Shown in pieces: positions 17,651-26,205 of a stretch of DNA of 64,000 nt. Position numbers and translations under genes: made by a program. Position 1 is the first letter of the stretch. Every line of letters begins with the position of its first letter. The stretch is from positions 1 through 64,000 of the forward strand of contig DATGHC010000010.1 in assembly GCA_035308165.1 (NCBI GenBank), in the 5' to 3' direction. The notes beneath the pieces were generated by a model, which saw only the letters and a list, made by a program, of their open reading frames with translations, was not told where the DNA came from and did not search any database. The DNA is from DASTCZ01 sp035308165 (GTDB lineage Bacteria > Acidobacteriota > Terriglobia > Acidiferrales > UBA7541).

Positions 17651-18571
17651 CTAATCGGCGGCGTGTGCGGAAATGCTTCGCTTCAATGCTGGTTGGTGCG
17701 CGACTGTATCGGGTTCCAATTCAGGCGAGCTAGTCTCCATCCACAAAGACGGGTTCAAAAGCAATTTTGAGACTAGCTGCGTGTGCAGCGCGTGACCGGC
17801 TTTGTGCGCTTCCACGCGGCCCAGCAGCGGACGTCCGAGCAGCGCCAGGTCACCAACAAGGTCCAGCGCTTTGTGGCGGACAAACTCGTCGGGCGTCCGC
17901 AGCGGCCCATTCATCACGCCGTCGCGCGTCAGCACAATCGCATTCTCCAGCGAACCCCCGCGTGCCAGACCCGCCGCGCGCAACCGGTCCACATCCTCCA
18001 GGAAGCAGAATGTTCGCGCGGTGGAAAGCAGCTTCGCAAAACTCTCGCGGTTCACCACCAGGTTCACTCGTTGTTGGCGAACCAGCGGGTGCTCAAACTC
18101 CACAAACACGCCGATGCGCAATTCGTCCGCGGGATAAATTCCGATGCGGCGATCTCCCTCGCTCACTTCCACGTGTTTCAGCACTTTCAGGTAGCGCCGG
18201 CGGCGCCGCAGCTTCACGATTCCCGCATAGTCAATCATGTCCAGGAAGGGCTTGGCCGAACCGTCCAGGATCGGCAACTCCAGCGCATCCACATCAATGA
18301 AAATATTGTCGATCCCGCAGGAATAGATGGCCGCCAGCACGTGCTCGGTGGTGGAAAGCCACACGCCCTTTTTCATCAGGCTGGTCGCGTAGCTGACGCG
18401 CGCCACATTTCGCCCGTGCGCCTCGATCCGGAAATTGTCCAGGTCGGTGCGGCGGAACACGATGCCCGTGTCGACAGGCGCAGGAGTAAATCGCATGCGG
18501 CAATGCACTCCCGTGTGCAGACCAATGCCTTCAGTTTCGACAGCAGCCCCAATGGTAGTTTGATTCGGCAT
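17651..18571 (-). CDS. lpxC: UDP-3-O-acyl-N-acetylglucosamine deacetylase
   Basis: LpxC is the zinc deacetylase that commits to lipid A synthesis, so the cell has an LPS-type outer membrane. The N-terminus TTIGAAVETEGIGLHTG is characteristic. Zinc and catalytic motifs follow: TTEHVLAAIYSCGIDN, ELPILDGSAKPF, HKALDLVGDLALLG and EAHKAGHALHTQLV. From ATG 18571 the protein is 306 residues, matching the family (about 305); an in-frame ATG at 18598 would add nine. It is monocistronic here, with no fabZ or lpxA next to it. Confidence 0.95.
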   Translation of the reverse strand: MPNQTTIGAAVETEGIGLHTGVHCRMRFTPAPVDTGIVFRRTDLDNFRIEAHGRNVARVSYATSLMKKGVWLSTTEHVLAAIYSCGIDNIFIDVDALELPILDGSAKPFLDMIDYAGIVKLRRRRRYLKVLKHVEVSEGDRRIGIYPADELRIGVFVEFEHPLVRQQRVNLVVNRESFAKLLSTARTFCFLEDVDRLRAAGLARGGSLENAIVLTRDGVMNGPLRTPDEFVRHKALDLVGDLALLGRPLLGRVEAHKAGHALHTQLVSKLLLNPSLWMETSSPELEPDTVAHQPALKRSISAHAAD

Positions 18572-18598
18572 GTGAGGGAATGATAGTAGCAGTTTCAT

Positions 18599-19432
18599 GC
18601 CCGCAATCCAGAATTAGAGAGTCTTCATTTTCAGTTACTTACGGGACATAAATTCGGTTGAATGCCCAACCTGTGGTAATCACACAACATTGTGCCCCGT
18701 TTGGTGCGTCGCCACATCCGCACCTTCCCCGCTGGTCTAACCCGGGTCGCAGGACTTTCTCTCTCCCCTTTCAATTCCCTGTACCGCTCTGATCTTTGGT
18801 AGGGGCGACCTTTCAGTTCAGGTCGTCCGCCGAATTTCGCCGCCCGTAGCACCGACGCTCTTGCCTGTGAGCCCTTGCCTGACGTCCTTACAGTGGTTTT
18901 TCAACCTACATGCCAAATCGCGCAGGAAGGAATGCCAACGCTACTAAGCACCAAATTCCCATTCCGAACTTCAATCCTTAAGGCACTTCCTTAAGATTTA
19001 TCCGTCGTGAGACCCCCACCCCCCCATGTTTTTCGTATGTATTGCTAATACAGGGGTTACAGGCGCGACCGGCGTATGTGTTGCAACTGCGCGGGTTAAA
19101 GTCGAATGTTTTCATCGCGTTGGACCCCCTCTCGTAAGTGCGGATTCCAAAGGATTTAAGTGTTACACAAGTAGTTACTATTCCGGCCGATTTGGCGGCT
19201 CTTGTGAAAATGGCTGCGTCAATCAGTCCCATTTTGGTCTTTTTCCTTCGTTTTACTTCAGGTCAACAGATCGCTGAATTCATTGGCAATTCCAATGATT
19301 TGCAGCACATGAGGAGAAAAGTTTCGAGAGGACTATTCGAAACGCTCGTCACAGTCTGCAACGTATATTATCAAAGAGTTATAGGCTGTGTCAAGAGTGT
19401 TTTTTGCGGTGCCGAGGATTTTCGCTTGAGCG
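18599..19432. other. Long non-coding, lower-GC region beside the TcmP locus
   Basis: I see no supportable gene in these 834 bases. Reading frames of up to 157 residues on both strands lack signal, domain or codon character. Two degenerate direct repeats beginning GTATGTATTGC (19035) and GTATGTGTTGC (19074) are exactly 39 bases apart and share the downstream GGGTTA. The base composition is more AT-rich than the lpxC and lipA sides. It may be decayed mobile DNA flanking the DUF5131/TcmP genes. Confidence 0.4.
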
Positions 19433-20254
19433 TTAGGCGAAGCACGTCTCGAGGTGAGCGATCTTCAAGGACGCTTCAATGTTCGCTGCTAGTGAGAGGC
19501 ACTCCTTTGTGGGAAGAATGGAATGATTGGCGCGCGGTGGGAATTCGTCGTACGTGCGTCCATTCAATTTTCTGCCCGTGGCGGATTTTCGGACTCCGCC
19601 CCATTGCTTGAAGAAGAAGGGGACGCTCGCGTCAAGGCACTGGTTTTTCAGCGAGAGCACCCATTCCTTCTCCATCGGCCGGGCGCCTGGACCGCTCTCA
19701 CCGCCCACAATCACCCAATTGATTCCGGTCAGATTCAATTTTCCTATGTCCTCCAAAAGCGGCTCAATGGATAGAAACCGTACCGCAGCATCAGTCGCTT
19801 GCAAATCCGCGATTCGTGGGACACCAAATGTTCGATCTTCGACGCTGACTCCCCACCAAATATGGGGTTGCTCGGCCGCAAACTTGAGCCTCGAGTTCAA
19901 GAGTTGCCGCAAGCGCTCTGAGCGCTTGGTCAGGACTTGGTAGGTGTGCCAGTTTGCCGCGACCATTACTTTCGCGACCGCTTCGATGTAATCGTCCGGA
20001 ACGGCATCGTGAAACAGATCGCTCATCGAATTAACAAAGATCATCTTTGGCGTGCGCCAGCGCAGGGGTTCGGCTACCTTTTCCGGTACCAACCGCAGAT
20101 CGAATCCCTGCTCGTAGGGATGCCCCTTCACGCCGCGAAAGCGTTCGGCAAATGTTTCCGCATAACAATGCTTGCAGCCAGGGCTGATCTTTGTGCATCC
20201 TCGGACTGGGTTCCAAGTGGCGTCTGTCCATTCAATTGTGGAGTCTAGAGACAT
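19433..20254 (-). CDS. DUF5131 (phage Gp37/Gp68) three-Cys-motif protein, partner of TcmP
   Basis: This 273-residue protein belongs to the DUF5131/Gp37-Gp68 group. Its N-terminus reads IEWTDATWNPVRGCTKISPG then CKHCYAE, giving Cys20, Cys27 and Cys30 (C-x6-C-x2-C), a spacing reminiscent of radical-SAM iron-sulfur sites. Later segments typical of the group are FVNSMSDLFHDAVP, WHTYQVLTKRSERLR, WWGVSVEDR and WVIVGGESGPGARPM. The reaction is unknown. AGGAGC lies just before the ATG, which is 2 bases after the tcmP stop, so both are expressed from one message. Confidence 0.88.
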   Translation of the reverse strand: MSLDSTIEWTDATWNPVRGCTKISPGCKHCYAETFAERFRGVKGHPYEQGFDLRLVPEKVAEPLRWRTPKMIFVNSMSDLFHDAVPDDYIEAVAKVMVAANWHTYQVLTKRSERLRQLLNSRLKFAAEQPHIWWGVSVEDRTFGVPRIADLQATDAAVRFLSIEPLLEDIGKLNLTGINWVIVGGESGPGARPMEKEWVLSLKNQCLDASVPFFFKQWGGVRKSATGRKLNGRTYDEFPPRANHSILPTKECLSLAANIEASLKIAHLETCFA

Positions 20255-20256
20255 GA

Positions 20257-21090
20257 TTAGCTCCTGCGTTTCCGAGATTTATCAAAAATCTGTCTCGCAA
20301 TTTTTTCAGCGGCCTTGTTCTGAGAAGCGAAGAAAAGATAATAAACGATTGCACCTTTTGAGTTTTCCATCGGCAGCGGTTCTGGAACATAGGCGAAACC
20401 GGCGACTTCCTTCAGCCTTTGGCGATACGCCTCGGCAATGACTTCATTTGGTTCCTTCTCAGGCTGTCCAAAAAGATTCCATTTCGTTTCGTATGCGATT
20501 TTCCTCCAAGATTCATCACCCCAAAAGAGATTCATTCGCCGAATTTGCGATTGATCAACACCTTCGGGATTGCGCCAAAAAACATTGCGATTCATATCTT
20601 GGACTGGAAAGTTCAAGAAAACATCCAAACTCCTCATGTGGCCAGCCGTTGAGATTACATTCCAGTCGAGGTGGAGTCCATAAGGATCGAGTATGCATAA
20701 CCCGCGCCGATACTGGTCATATCGAACAGTCGGGAAGACATCCTTGAGAAGGATTTCGTTGCAGTCACCTTGATATAGGAAAACATCTTTTCGTGGGCCG
20801 ATCAGCTCACGCAAGTTGTCGATCTTTTCAGAAGCAATGTCTACAAGATGAAACTCTCGAAACCGAGGCTCGACATCAAGCGCATTAAGCGGACTTCCGG
20901 ACACAAGCTCTCTTTTGGCTCTAGATATGTGCTGCCCGGATCCAGCAAAGGCGTCGATATATACATGGAAGAATGTGACATTGGTTTGGGCGGAAAGGAT
21001 TGTGGAATAGGCCACCGCGTATTTCTTGAGTATCTCGAGCTTCAGTTCCGACCAGGCTCCGATCTCGTCGAATTGGGGCTGGCTGCGCAT
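20257..21090 (-). CDS. tcmP: Three-Cys-motif partner protein TcmP (methyltransferase-like)
   Basis: The product is 277 residues from ATG 21090 (MRSQPQFDEIGAWSELKLEI, the expected family start). It shows Rossmann methyltransferase-like features in order: VYIDAFAGSGQH (motif I, SAM site), EFHLVDIASEKIDNL (motif II), YQGDCNEILL and ILDPYGLHLDW (motif IV position, near the DPPY of amino-group methyltransferases). The second half is unlike known enzymes. The family is named because it is always encoded beside a three-Cys-motif protein, which is the next gene. Its base composition is visibly lower in GC than the housekeeping genes either side. Role unknown; nucleic-acid modification is an inference. 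Confidence 0.85.
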   Translation of the reverse strand: MRSQPQFDEIGAWSELKLEILKKYAVAYSTILSAQTNVTFFHVYIDAFAGSGQHISRAKRELVSGSPLNALDVEPRFREFHLVDIASEKIDNLRELIGPRKDVFLYQGDCNEILLKDVFPTVRYDQYRRGLCILDPYGLHLDWNVISTAGHMRSLDVFLNFPVQDMNRNVFWRNPEGVDQSQIRRMNLFWGDESWRKIAYETKWNLFGQPEKEPNEVIAEAYRQRLKEVAGFAYVPEPLPMENSKGAIVYYLFFASQNKAAEKIARQIFDKSRKRRS

Positions 21091-21101
21091 TGAGCTGTGG
21101 T

Positions 21102-21131
21102 ATATTCGCTTTTTATTCGCCTCACTGTCAA
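21102..21131 (-). promoter_or_regulatory. Promoter of the tcmP-DUF5131 operon
   Basis: The minus strand reads a perfect TTGACA (21131-21126), 18 bases, then GAATAT (21107-21102). Transcription would begin about 5 bases before ATG 21090, giving an almost leaderless message. This supports 21090 rather than the upstream ATG at 21168, which would lie before the promoter. The rest of the gap up to lipA (21132-21441) shows no clear gene. Confidence 0.5.
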
Positions 21132-21441
21132 GATTGAATATCCGGTGGATTCCGTGGATGAAGAACAAATCAGACCCTTAGACTATAACGAGAATTGGGC
21201 TCCAATGCGAGGAATGATTACTGCTAAATACAATAAGTATGCGGATATCTAGGTATCAATTGAAACACGGCAAGACAAATGAGAACCTACCAGTCTTAAG
21301 GGATGACGCAAGACGCGCATCGTCATCAGCCGCGCCGCATTGAAGAGTGACACTAAATTGGGACACGGGTTGACCCGAGCTCTCAGGCTCGCTTGTCACG
21401 TTAGTTGCCGCGGCGTAAGATTGAATCTTCGGAAAGTCATA

Positions 21442-22368
21442 ATGGCCTCGCCATTTAACATTTTGTCCTCGCCCAGCGGCGCTGGGATGCCTGTGCCACC
21501 GCCTGACGCGCACCCTCGCCCGGACTGGCTGAAAGTGAAGTTTTTCGGCGGGCAAAACTATCAGGACCTGAAGGGCATCATGCGCACACTGGGGCTGCAC
21601 ACCGTGTGCGAAAGCGCGCGCTGCCCCAACATGGGCGAGTGCTGGGACCATCGCACCGCCACGTTCATGATCCTGGGCAACATCTGCACGCGCGCCTGCG
21701 GATTCTGCTCGGTGCCCTCGGGCAAGCCGCTGGGTCCTCCGGAAGAAGACGAGCCTGAGCGCGTGGCCGAGGCCGTTGCGAAGATGGGACTGCGCTACGC
21801 CGTGGTCACCTCGGTGAACCGCGACGATCATCCCGACGGCGGCGCCGCGATTTTCGCGCGCACCATTTCCGAAATCCGCCGCCGCGTTCCGGGATGCAAA
21901 GTCGAGGTGCTGATCCCCGATTTTCGCGGCGAGTGGTGGGCGCTTGAAACCGTTTTGAGCGCGAGGCCCGACGTGCTCAACCACAACACTGAAACGGTTC
22001 CTCGGCTCTACCGGCAGGTGCGCAAGGGCGCCATGTATGAGCGCTCACTCGAATTGCTGCGCCGCTCTAAGGAATTTGCGCCGGAAATCCCCGCGAAAAC
22101 CGGAATGATGCTGGGCCTGGGCGAAACGAAAGATGAAGTAGTGTCTGCGATGGCCGATCTCGCCGCGCAGGGCACCGACATTCTCACGCTCGGCCAATAC
22201 CTGCAGCCCACGCGCGAGCATTTGCCGATTGTGCGCTACGTCCATCCGGACGAATTCGCCGAATATAAAATCATCGGCGAGCAGTTGGGCTTCAAGCATG
22301 TTGAGTCCGGTCCACTGGTGCGGTCTTCCTACCACGCGTTTGAGCAGTCCGAAGCGGCGATCAAGTAG
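21442..22368 (+). CDS. lipA: Lipoyl synthase
   Basis: LipA is a radical-SAM enzyme that inserts two sulfur atoms into protein-bound octanoyl groups. The auxiliary cluster motif CESARCPNMGEC and the radical-SAM motif CTRACGFC are both intact, and the C-terminal RSSYHA signature is present. The product is 308 residues from ATG 21442 (MASPFNILSSPSG), the usual size; the open frame starts at 21340 but the extra residues are not family-like. No lipB lies next to it in this window. Confidence 0.95.
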   Translation: MASPFNILSSPSGAGMPVPPPDAHPRPDWLKVKFFGGQNYQDLKGIMRTLGLHTVCESARCPNMGECWDHRTATFMILGNICTRACGFCSVPSGKPLGPPEEDEPERVAEAVAKMGLRYAVVTSVNRDDHPDGGAAIFARTISEIRRRVPGCKVEVLIPDFRGEWWALETVLSARPDVLNHNTETVPRLYRQVRKGAMYERSLELLRRSKEFAPEIPAKTGMMLGLGETKDEVVSAMADLAAQGTDILTLGQYLQPTREHLPIVRYVHPDEFAEYKIIGEQLGFKHVESGPLVRSSYHAFEQSEAAIK

Positions 22369-22471
22369 GCTCAATTTGAATTGTTGCGTACCGCCCGCCC
22401 GGCAAGCCGCACAAATCCGTTACGAAAAGTCGAAATAAATCGTATGATATCGTCCCTTCGGAGGCGAAGCG

Positions 22472-23638
22472 TTGGCATCCGGATTCATCCATTGGTTTCG
22501 CGCGCGCGCGCGGTTCGACCGCAACGAGTTTTCCGGCGCGTTCGGCGACATCGGCACCGACTTTCCGCTCATTGTCGGCATGATTCTGGCCGCGAAGCTG
22601 GACGTCGCGAGTGTCCTGATCATGTTCGGCGCAATGCAGCTCTTCACCGGGCTCCTTTACGGCATGCCCATGCCCGCGCAGCCGCTGAAGGCCATGGCGA
22701 TAATTGTGATCGCGCAGAAGCTGAGCGGAAACATTCTGTACGCTGCGGGGCTGACCATCGGCGTCCTGATGCTTTTGTTCACTGTGACCGGCTTGATTGA
22801 CTGGCTGGCGCGCGCGGTGCCCAAAGTTGTGGTGCGGGGAATTCAGTTCGGCCTGGGAATGCAGCTCGCCTACCTTTCATTGAAAGATTACGTGCCCGCC
22901 GACGGGCGCTGGGGATTTGTGTTGGCCGCCGCCGCATTCCTGTTGACCATTCTGCTCCTCGGCAATCGCCGCTTTCCCCCGGCACTCTTTGTAATTGCGC
23001 TGGGGATTGTCTACGCGGTGATCTTCAAGTTTGGCGGCGTGTCTCTGCCCAGCCACGGATTTGGCGTGCGCCTGCCGCAATTTCATGTGCCTGTGTGGGC
23101 GGACATCGTGACGGGATTCTTCCTGCTGACGCTGCCCCAAATTCCCCTTTCGCTGGGCAATTCGATTCTGGCCACGCGGCAGTTGGCCGAAGACCTTTTT
23201 CCCGAACGCCACGTTTCGGTGAAAAAAATCAGCATGACCTATTCGCTGATGAACCTGGTCAATCCATTTTTTTCCGGCGTGCCCACCTGCCACGGCTCGG
23301 GCGGCATCGCCGGCCACTATGCTTTCGGCGGGCGTACGGGCGGGTCGGTGATCACTTACGGAATGATTTATCTTTCGCTGGGACTTTTCTTCAGTGGAGG
23401 CTTTGCATCTGCGGTGAAACTATTCCCCCTTCCGATTCTCGGCGTCATCCTTTTGTTTGAGGCGCTCGCCCTCATGAAGCTCGTCCGCGACACCATGGGC
23501 AAGCCCGGCGACTTCGCGCTCGTCATCCTCGTGGGCCTGCTTTGCTTCGGCGTCCCCTACGGCTACGTGGTCGGGTTGGTGATCGGCACCGCGCTTGCGT
23601 ATTTGCTGCCGGACCGGTTAAGCGGGCTCACTCGCTAG
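22472..23638 (+). CDS. MOT1-type molybdate/sulfate transporter
   Basis: This 388-residue membrane protein has about ten helices. The two family signatures are visible: FGDIGTDFPLIVGMIL near the N-terminus, and PQIPLSLGNSILAT with PTCHGSGGIAGHYAFGG in the second half. MOT1 proteins carry molybdate (or sulfate) across the inner membrane. The start is TTG at 22472 with GGAGG 7 bases upstream; no ATG fits before the conserved region. Whether the substrate is molybdate or sulfate cannot be told from sequence. Confidence 0.85.
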   Translation: MASGFIHWFRARARFDRNEFSGAFGDIGTDFPLIVGMILAAKLDVASVLIMFGAMQLFTGLLYGMPMPAQPLKAMAIIVIAQKLSGNILYAAGLTIGVLMLLFTVTGLIDWLARAVPKVVVRGIQFGLGMQLAYLSLKDYVPADGRWGFVLAAAAFLLTILLLGNRRFPPALFVIALGIVYAVIFKFGGVSLPSHGFGVRLPQFHVPVWADIVTGFFLLTLPQIPLSLGNSILATRQLAEDLFPERHVSVKKISMTYSLMNLVNPFFSGVPTCHGSGGIAGHYAFGGRTGGSVITYGMIYLSLGLFFSGGFASAVKLFPLPILGVILLFEALALMKLVRDTMGKPGDFALVILVGLLCFGVPYGYVVGLVIGTALAYLLPDRLSGLTR

Positions 23639-23644
23639 CTGATC

Positions 23645-24658
23645 TCAGTGCGAATCCGCATTCAATTTTGATAAACCTTCCTTCGCGAGGGCCGCGATTC
23701 GCGCTTTGCATGCAGGATCCGACGCTGGCATTCCGGCGGAAATAGTTTCGGCGGAGTGGTAGTAAGCCGCGGCCTTTTCCTTGCGGTTCAGCAGCGCGTT
23801 CAAATTGCCGAGCATCAACTGAAAAATTGCGTTCTTCGGATAGCGCGTGGCGAGCGGCTCCATAACCGTGATGGCGCGCTCATATTGCAGGTCGTAGCTG
23901 CGCAGATTTTTCGACAAGTAGAAACGCGCTTCCACGGCAGTCAGTTGCGCGTGATCTTCGGCATTTTCAAGTTGCTTAATTCCGTCCGCCTTGCTCCCGC
24001 CCGGAATGCCCATAAAGACGCGCAAGATTTTGGCGATGGCCGAAAGCGTGTCCACATAATAGTTGTAAAGGCCCAGGCCCGTATCGGCGTCGGCCAGCTG
24101 CGGATCCATTTCCTTCGCGCGCAGCAGTTGAGCGCGGGCCGCAACTCCTGCACGCGCGGTGGCGCGGCGTTCATTGCGGAGTCCCATCAACCTGGCTCGA
24201 TCCGCATATCCCATTCCCGCGTAGAGATGCATCTCCGCGGTTTCCTTTTGCTTCAGCTGCGATTCGGCCAGCGCCACGGCCTTATCCGCGAGCCGCAGAA
24301 AAGCGGCGTCTTCCGCCAGTTCGCCTCGGTGCCAGGCATCCAGATGACCCCATTTAAACTCCAGCGCACCGCAATAGAGCTTCCACCAGCGCGCTTCGGC
24401 CTCGAGCAAAAATCCCAGAGGTGAATTTGGTTGCGAAGTTTCCACCCGATGAAAAATTTCAATCGCGGCGTCGGGATCGCCGGAGAACAATGCCTCAAGG
24501 CCTTCGGTGGTTTCTTTGGGTAGGGTTAGGGGCGCTGAGGAGGTTTGAGCGAAGGCAGGCGCAGCGCCGCAAGCGAATGCGGTCAGGGCTAATATGAAAA
24601 CAAATATTCCTGAGTGGACAATTCGCTTCGTAAGGACGAGGCTAGCCGGATTCGCCAT
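23645..24658 (-). CDS. Exported TPR-like repeat protein
   Basis: This 337-residue protein has an N-terminal signal peptide (IFVFILALTAFACGAAPAFA). A series of helical repeats with TPR character follows, such as GLEALFSGDPDAAIEIFHRV, AEMHLYAGMGYADRARLMG and FQLMLGNLNALLNRKEKAAA. It is probably a periplasmic scaffold; no catalytic motif is seen. It is convergent with the MOT1 transporter, with only 6 bases between stops, and divergent from the amino acid permease. Confidence 0.75.
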   Translation of the reverse strand: MANPASLVLTKRIVHSGIFVFILALTAFACGAAPAFAQTSSAPLTLPKETTEGLEALFSGDPDAAIEIFHRVETSQPNSPLGFLLEAEARWWKLYCGALEFKWGHLDAWHRGELAEDAAFLRLADKAVALAESQLKQKETAEMHLYAGMGYADRARLMGLRNERRATARAGVAARAQLLRAKEMDPQLADADTGLGLYNYYVDTLSAIAKILRVFMGIPGGSKADGIKQLENAEDHAQLTAVEARFYLSKNLRSYDLQYERAITVMEPLATRYPKNAIFQLMLGNLNALLNRKEKAAAYYHSAETISAGMPASDPACKARIAALAKEGLSKLNADSH

Positions 24659-24789
24659 CGCGCGGCAATAACTCTAATCTGAAGCGATGTGTCCCGTCAC
24701 CCCACACATCACCCTACTTTCGCCGCGGGTCAAAATCCAAGCGGCGGTGCTATGCTACCCACTCATTTTTGCGGGAGAAGACGCCGCCA

Positions 24790-26205
24790 GTGAGCGACCG
24801 CGCCAATAGCAACTCCACAAATTCCGGCCAGGCGCCGGGCCAATCGCCCAATCAATTGCTTGAGCGCGGGCTGGGCCTGCTCCCCGCCACCGCGCTCAAC
24901 ATGATTGACATGGTGGGCATTGGCCCATTCATCGTGGCGCCGCTGGTGATTCAATCCATGGGCGGCCCGCAAAGCTTGCTCGCCTGGGTGGTGGGGGCGG
25001 GGCTGGCCATGGTGGATGGCTGCGTGTGGGCCGAGCTGGGCGCGGCCATGCCCCAGGCCGGCGGCAGCTACATTTTTTTGCGCGAAGCCTACGGGCCGGG
25101 CCGCTGGGGGCGCCTGTTCTCATTCCTTTTCATTTGGCAGACGCTGATCCAAGCGCCGCTAGTGATTGCTTCGGGCGCCATCGGCTTCTCGCAGTACTTG
25201 ACTTATCTCGTTCCGCTCAGCACGGTGGAGCGCAAGCTCGTCTCCGGCGCGCTCGTTGTTCTTCTTGTGATGCTTCTTTATCGCCGCATCACCACCATCG
25301 GCCGCATCTCTGTCTTGCTGTGGATCGGCGTGATGGCCACCATGGTGTGGGTGATTTTCGGCGGGGCCACCCATTTCAACGCGCATCTTGCATTCAGCTA
25401 TCCACCGGGCGCGTTCAGTTGGTCGTGGCTGTTTTTCGCCGGGCTGGGCCATGGCACCATCAAAACGATTTACAGTTACCTGGGCTACTACAACATTTGT
25501 CATCTGGGCGGCGAAATCCGTAATCCGGAAAAAAATATCCCGCGCGGAATTTTTCTCTCCATTTTCGGAATCGCCGCCCTTTATCTGCTGATGCAGACCA
25601 GCCTGCTGGGCGTTTTGCCCTGGCACGAGGCGGCAAAATCGGATTTCATCGTGAGCGCGTTCATGGAGCGCATTTACGGCGCGCGCGCGGCGCAGGGCGT
25701 GACGGTGATGATCCTGTGGGTGGCGTTCGCGTCGCTGTTTTCCGCCTTGCTGGGATACTCACGCGTGCCTTATGCCGCCGCGTGCGACGGGAATTTTTTC
25801 CCGATTTTCGCGCGACTGCATCCGGAAAAAAAATTTCCGTACGTCTCACTGCTTTTTCTGGGAGCAGTGGCGCTGGTATTCAGCATGCTTTTTCGCCTGG
25901 AGACCGTGATCACAGGAATCCTGGCCATGCGTGTGCTCATCCAATTCATCTCGCAGGGCGTGGGCGTTATGATTCTTCGGCGCCGTTGGCCTTCCTCGCG
26001 GCTCCCTTATAAGATGTGGCTGTACCCGTTGCCCGCACTGCTCTCCATTGTTGGCTGGGCGGCGTTGTTCGTGGCAACCGGCAGAAATTTTGTTCTGGGG
26101 GGACTTTTCGTGATTCTCGCGGGAACGATCGTTTACCTGGTGCAGGCGCGCTTGCGGCGCGAGTGGCCTTTCCAATCGGCGGCAAATCCGCAGGTGACCG
26201 CGTGA
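24790..26205 (+). CDS. APC-family amino acid permease
   Basis: This is a membrane transporter of about 471 residues with roughly 12 helices. Family features include LGLLPATALNMIDMVGIGPF in helix 1, GGSYIFLREAYGPGRWGR, and LGYYNICHLGGEIRNPEKNI in the helix 6-7 region. It probably exchanges or imports amino acids or amines. I prefer GTG 24790 because GGGAGAAG lies about 10 bases upstream; the frame also has TTG at 24769 without a site. Its stop overlaps the GTG start of the PIG-L deacetylase, implying translational coupling and a linked role. Confidence 0.88.
   Translation: MSDRANSNSTNSGQAPGQSPNQLLERGLGLLPATALNMIDMVGIGPFIVAPLVIQSMGGPQSLLAWVVGAGLAMVDGCVWAELGAAMPQAGGSYIFLREAYGPGRWGRLFSFLFIWQTLIQAPLVIASGAIGFSQYLTYLVPLSTVERKLVSGALVVLLVMLLYRRITTIGRISVLLWIGVMATMVWVIFGGATHFNAHLAFSYPPGAFSWSWLFFAGLGHGTIKTIYSYLGYYNICHLGGEIRNPEKNIPRGIFLSIFGIAALYLLMQTSLLGVLPWHEAAKSDFIVSAFMERIYGARAAQGVTVMILWVAFASLFSALLGYSRVPYAAACDGNFFPIFARLHPEKKFPYVSLLFLGAVALVFSMLFRLETVITGILAMRVLIQFISQGVGVMILRRRWPSSRLPYKMWLYPLPALLSIVGWAALFVATGRNFVLGGLFVILAGTIVYLVQARLRREWPFQSAANPQVTA

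Noticed and set aside
18978..19232. Small Cys-rich minus-strand open reading frame with repeated NTY segment
   Set aside because: It has no signal, domain or ribosome-binding site. The repeat is in the DNA and the frame is likely accidental.
21256..21984. Minus-strand open reading frame of 242 codons
   Set aside because: It is antisense to the N-terminal part of lipA, which has all its cluster motifs.
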